Shown in pieces: positions 63,999 through 64,000 of a stretch of 64,000 bases of DNA (the first letter of the stretch is position 1; the number at the start of each line of letters is the position of its first letter). The notes under the pieces are model-generated. The model saw only the letters and a program-made list of their open reading frames with translations. It did not search any database and was not told the DNA's origin. This DNA comes from JBGAPI01 sp044221335. Its GTDB lineage: Bacteria; Pseudomonadota; Gammaproteobacteria; Xanthomonadales; Ahniellaceae. The position numbers were made by a program, and so were the translations under genes. The stretch spans positions 93,706 to 157,705 of the forward strand of contig JBGAPI010000004.1 in NCBI GenBank assembly GCA_044221335.1, in the 5' to 3' direction.

Positions 63999-64000
63999 CA

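Overview
The window reads as chromosomal DNA of a high-GC gammaproteobacterium of the Xanthomonadales (Lysobacterales) type. The evidence is the rRNA operon order 16S-tRNA-Ala(TGC)-tRNA-Ile(GAT)-23S-5S, the cell-elongation order mrdA-rodA-(mltB)-rlpA-dacC, short palindromic repeats that begin with GTAG (the SMAG/REP type known from Stenotrophomonas), and two large secreted proteins that both end in a short Phe-rich tail of the form xFxxxFE. Almost every gene has long open shadow frames on the other strand, which is a composition effect. I see no phage, insertion sequence or CRISPR array.

Layout. 1-10060: peptidoglycan elongation cluster (3'-part of mrdA, rodA, then mltB, a small membrane gene, rlpA, dacC), interrupted between rodA and mltB by a minus-strand module of an ECF42-type sigma factor, two YCII/DGPF proteins, a VOC protein and a DUF4279-like protein. 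10100-24250: mostly small minus-strand accessory genes (GST, cupin, DUF1801, DUF998, VIT-type transporter, GFA, DUF488, TrmO, VOC proteins, secreted and membrane proteins of unknown role, a lone PD-(D/E)XK nuclease), plus two tandem Leu-anticodon tRNAs with a short variable loop and a possible small RNA upstream of them. 24289-30029: etfBA, an ATP-grasp enzyme, a translationally coupled YceI-cytochrome b561-YceI operon, and a PqqD-like/B2-like pair. 30064-33245: a large secreted repeat protein and a small secreted partner. 33560-39000: a complete rRNA operon on the minus strand with promoter, boxA sites and terminator. 39108-44839: MsrC-type reductase, bioD, and an RND efflux adaptor/permease pair. 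45016-54957: a secreted multidomain protein, DUF429, an M19-type dipeptidase, a VOC-cupin fusion, bpt, an FAD oxidoreductase and an AidB-like acyl-CoA dehydrogenase. 55157-62277: a single-domain asparaginase, a three-copy 92-bp repeat array, an M16 peptidase pair, hppA and a CDF metal transporter. 62367-63998: a frameshifted gene and two genes of unknown function.

Two patterns stand out. First, six GTAG repeats lie exactly on gene ends, so that the TAG of GTAG is the stop codon; this holds for six genes in unrelated families and on both strands. Second, the two tandem tRNA genes carry Leu anticodons, a discriminator A and an encoded CCA, but lack the long variable arm that bacterial tRNA-Leu normally has. 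Other points of interest are the orphan PqqD/B2 pair, an Asp in place of the RlpA catalytic Glu, an M19 protein without its first metal motif, and the shared C-terminal tail of the two secreted proteins.
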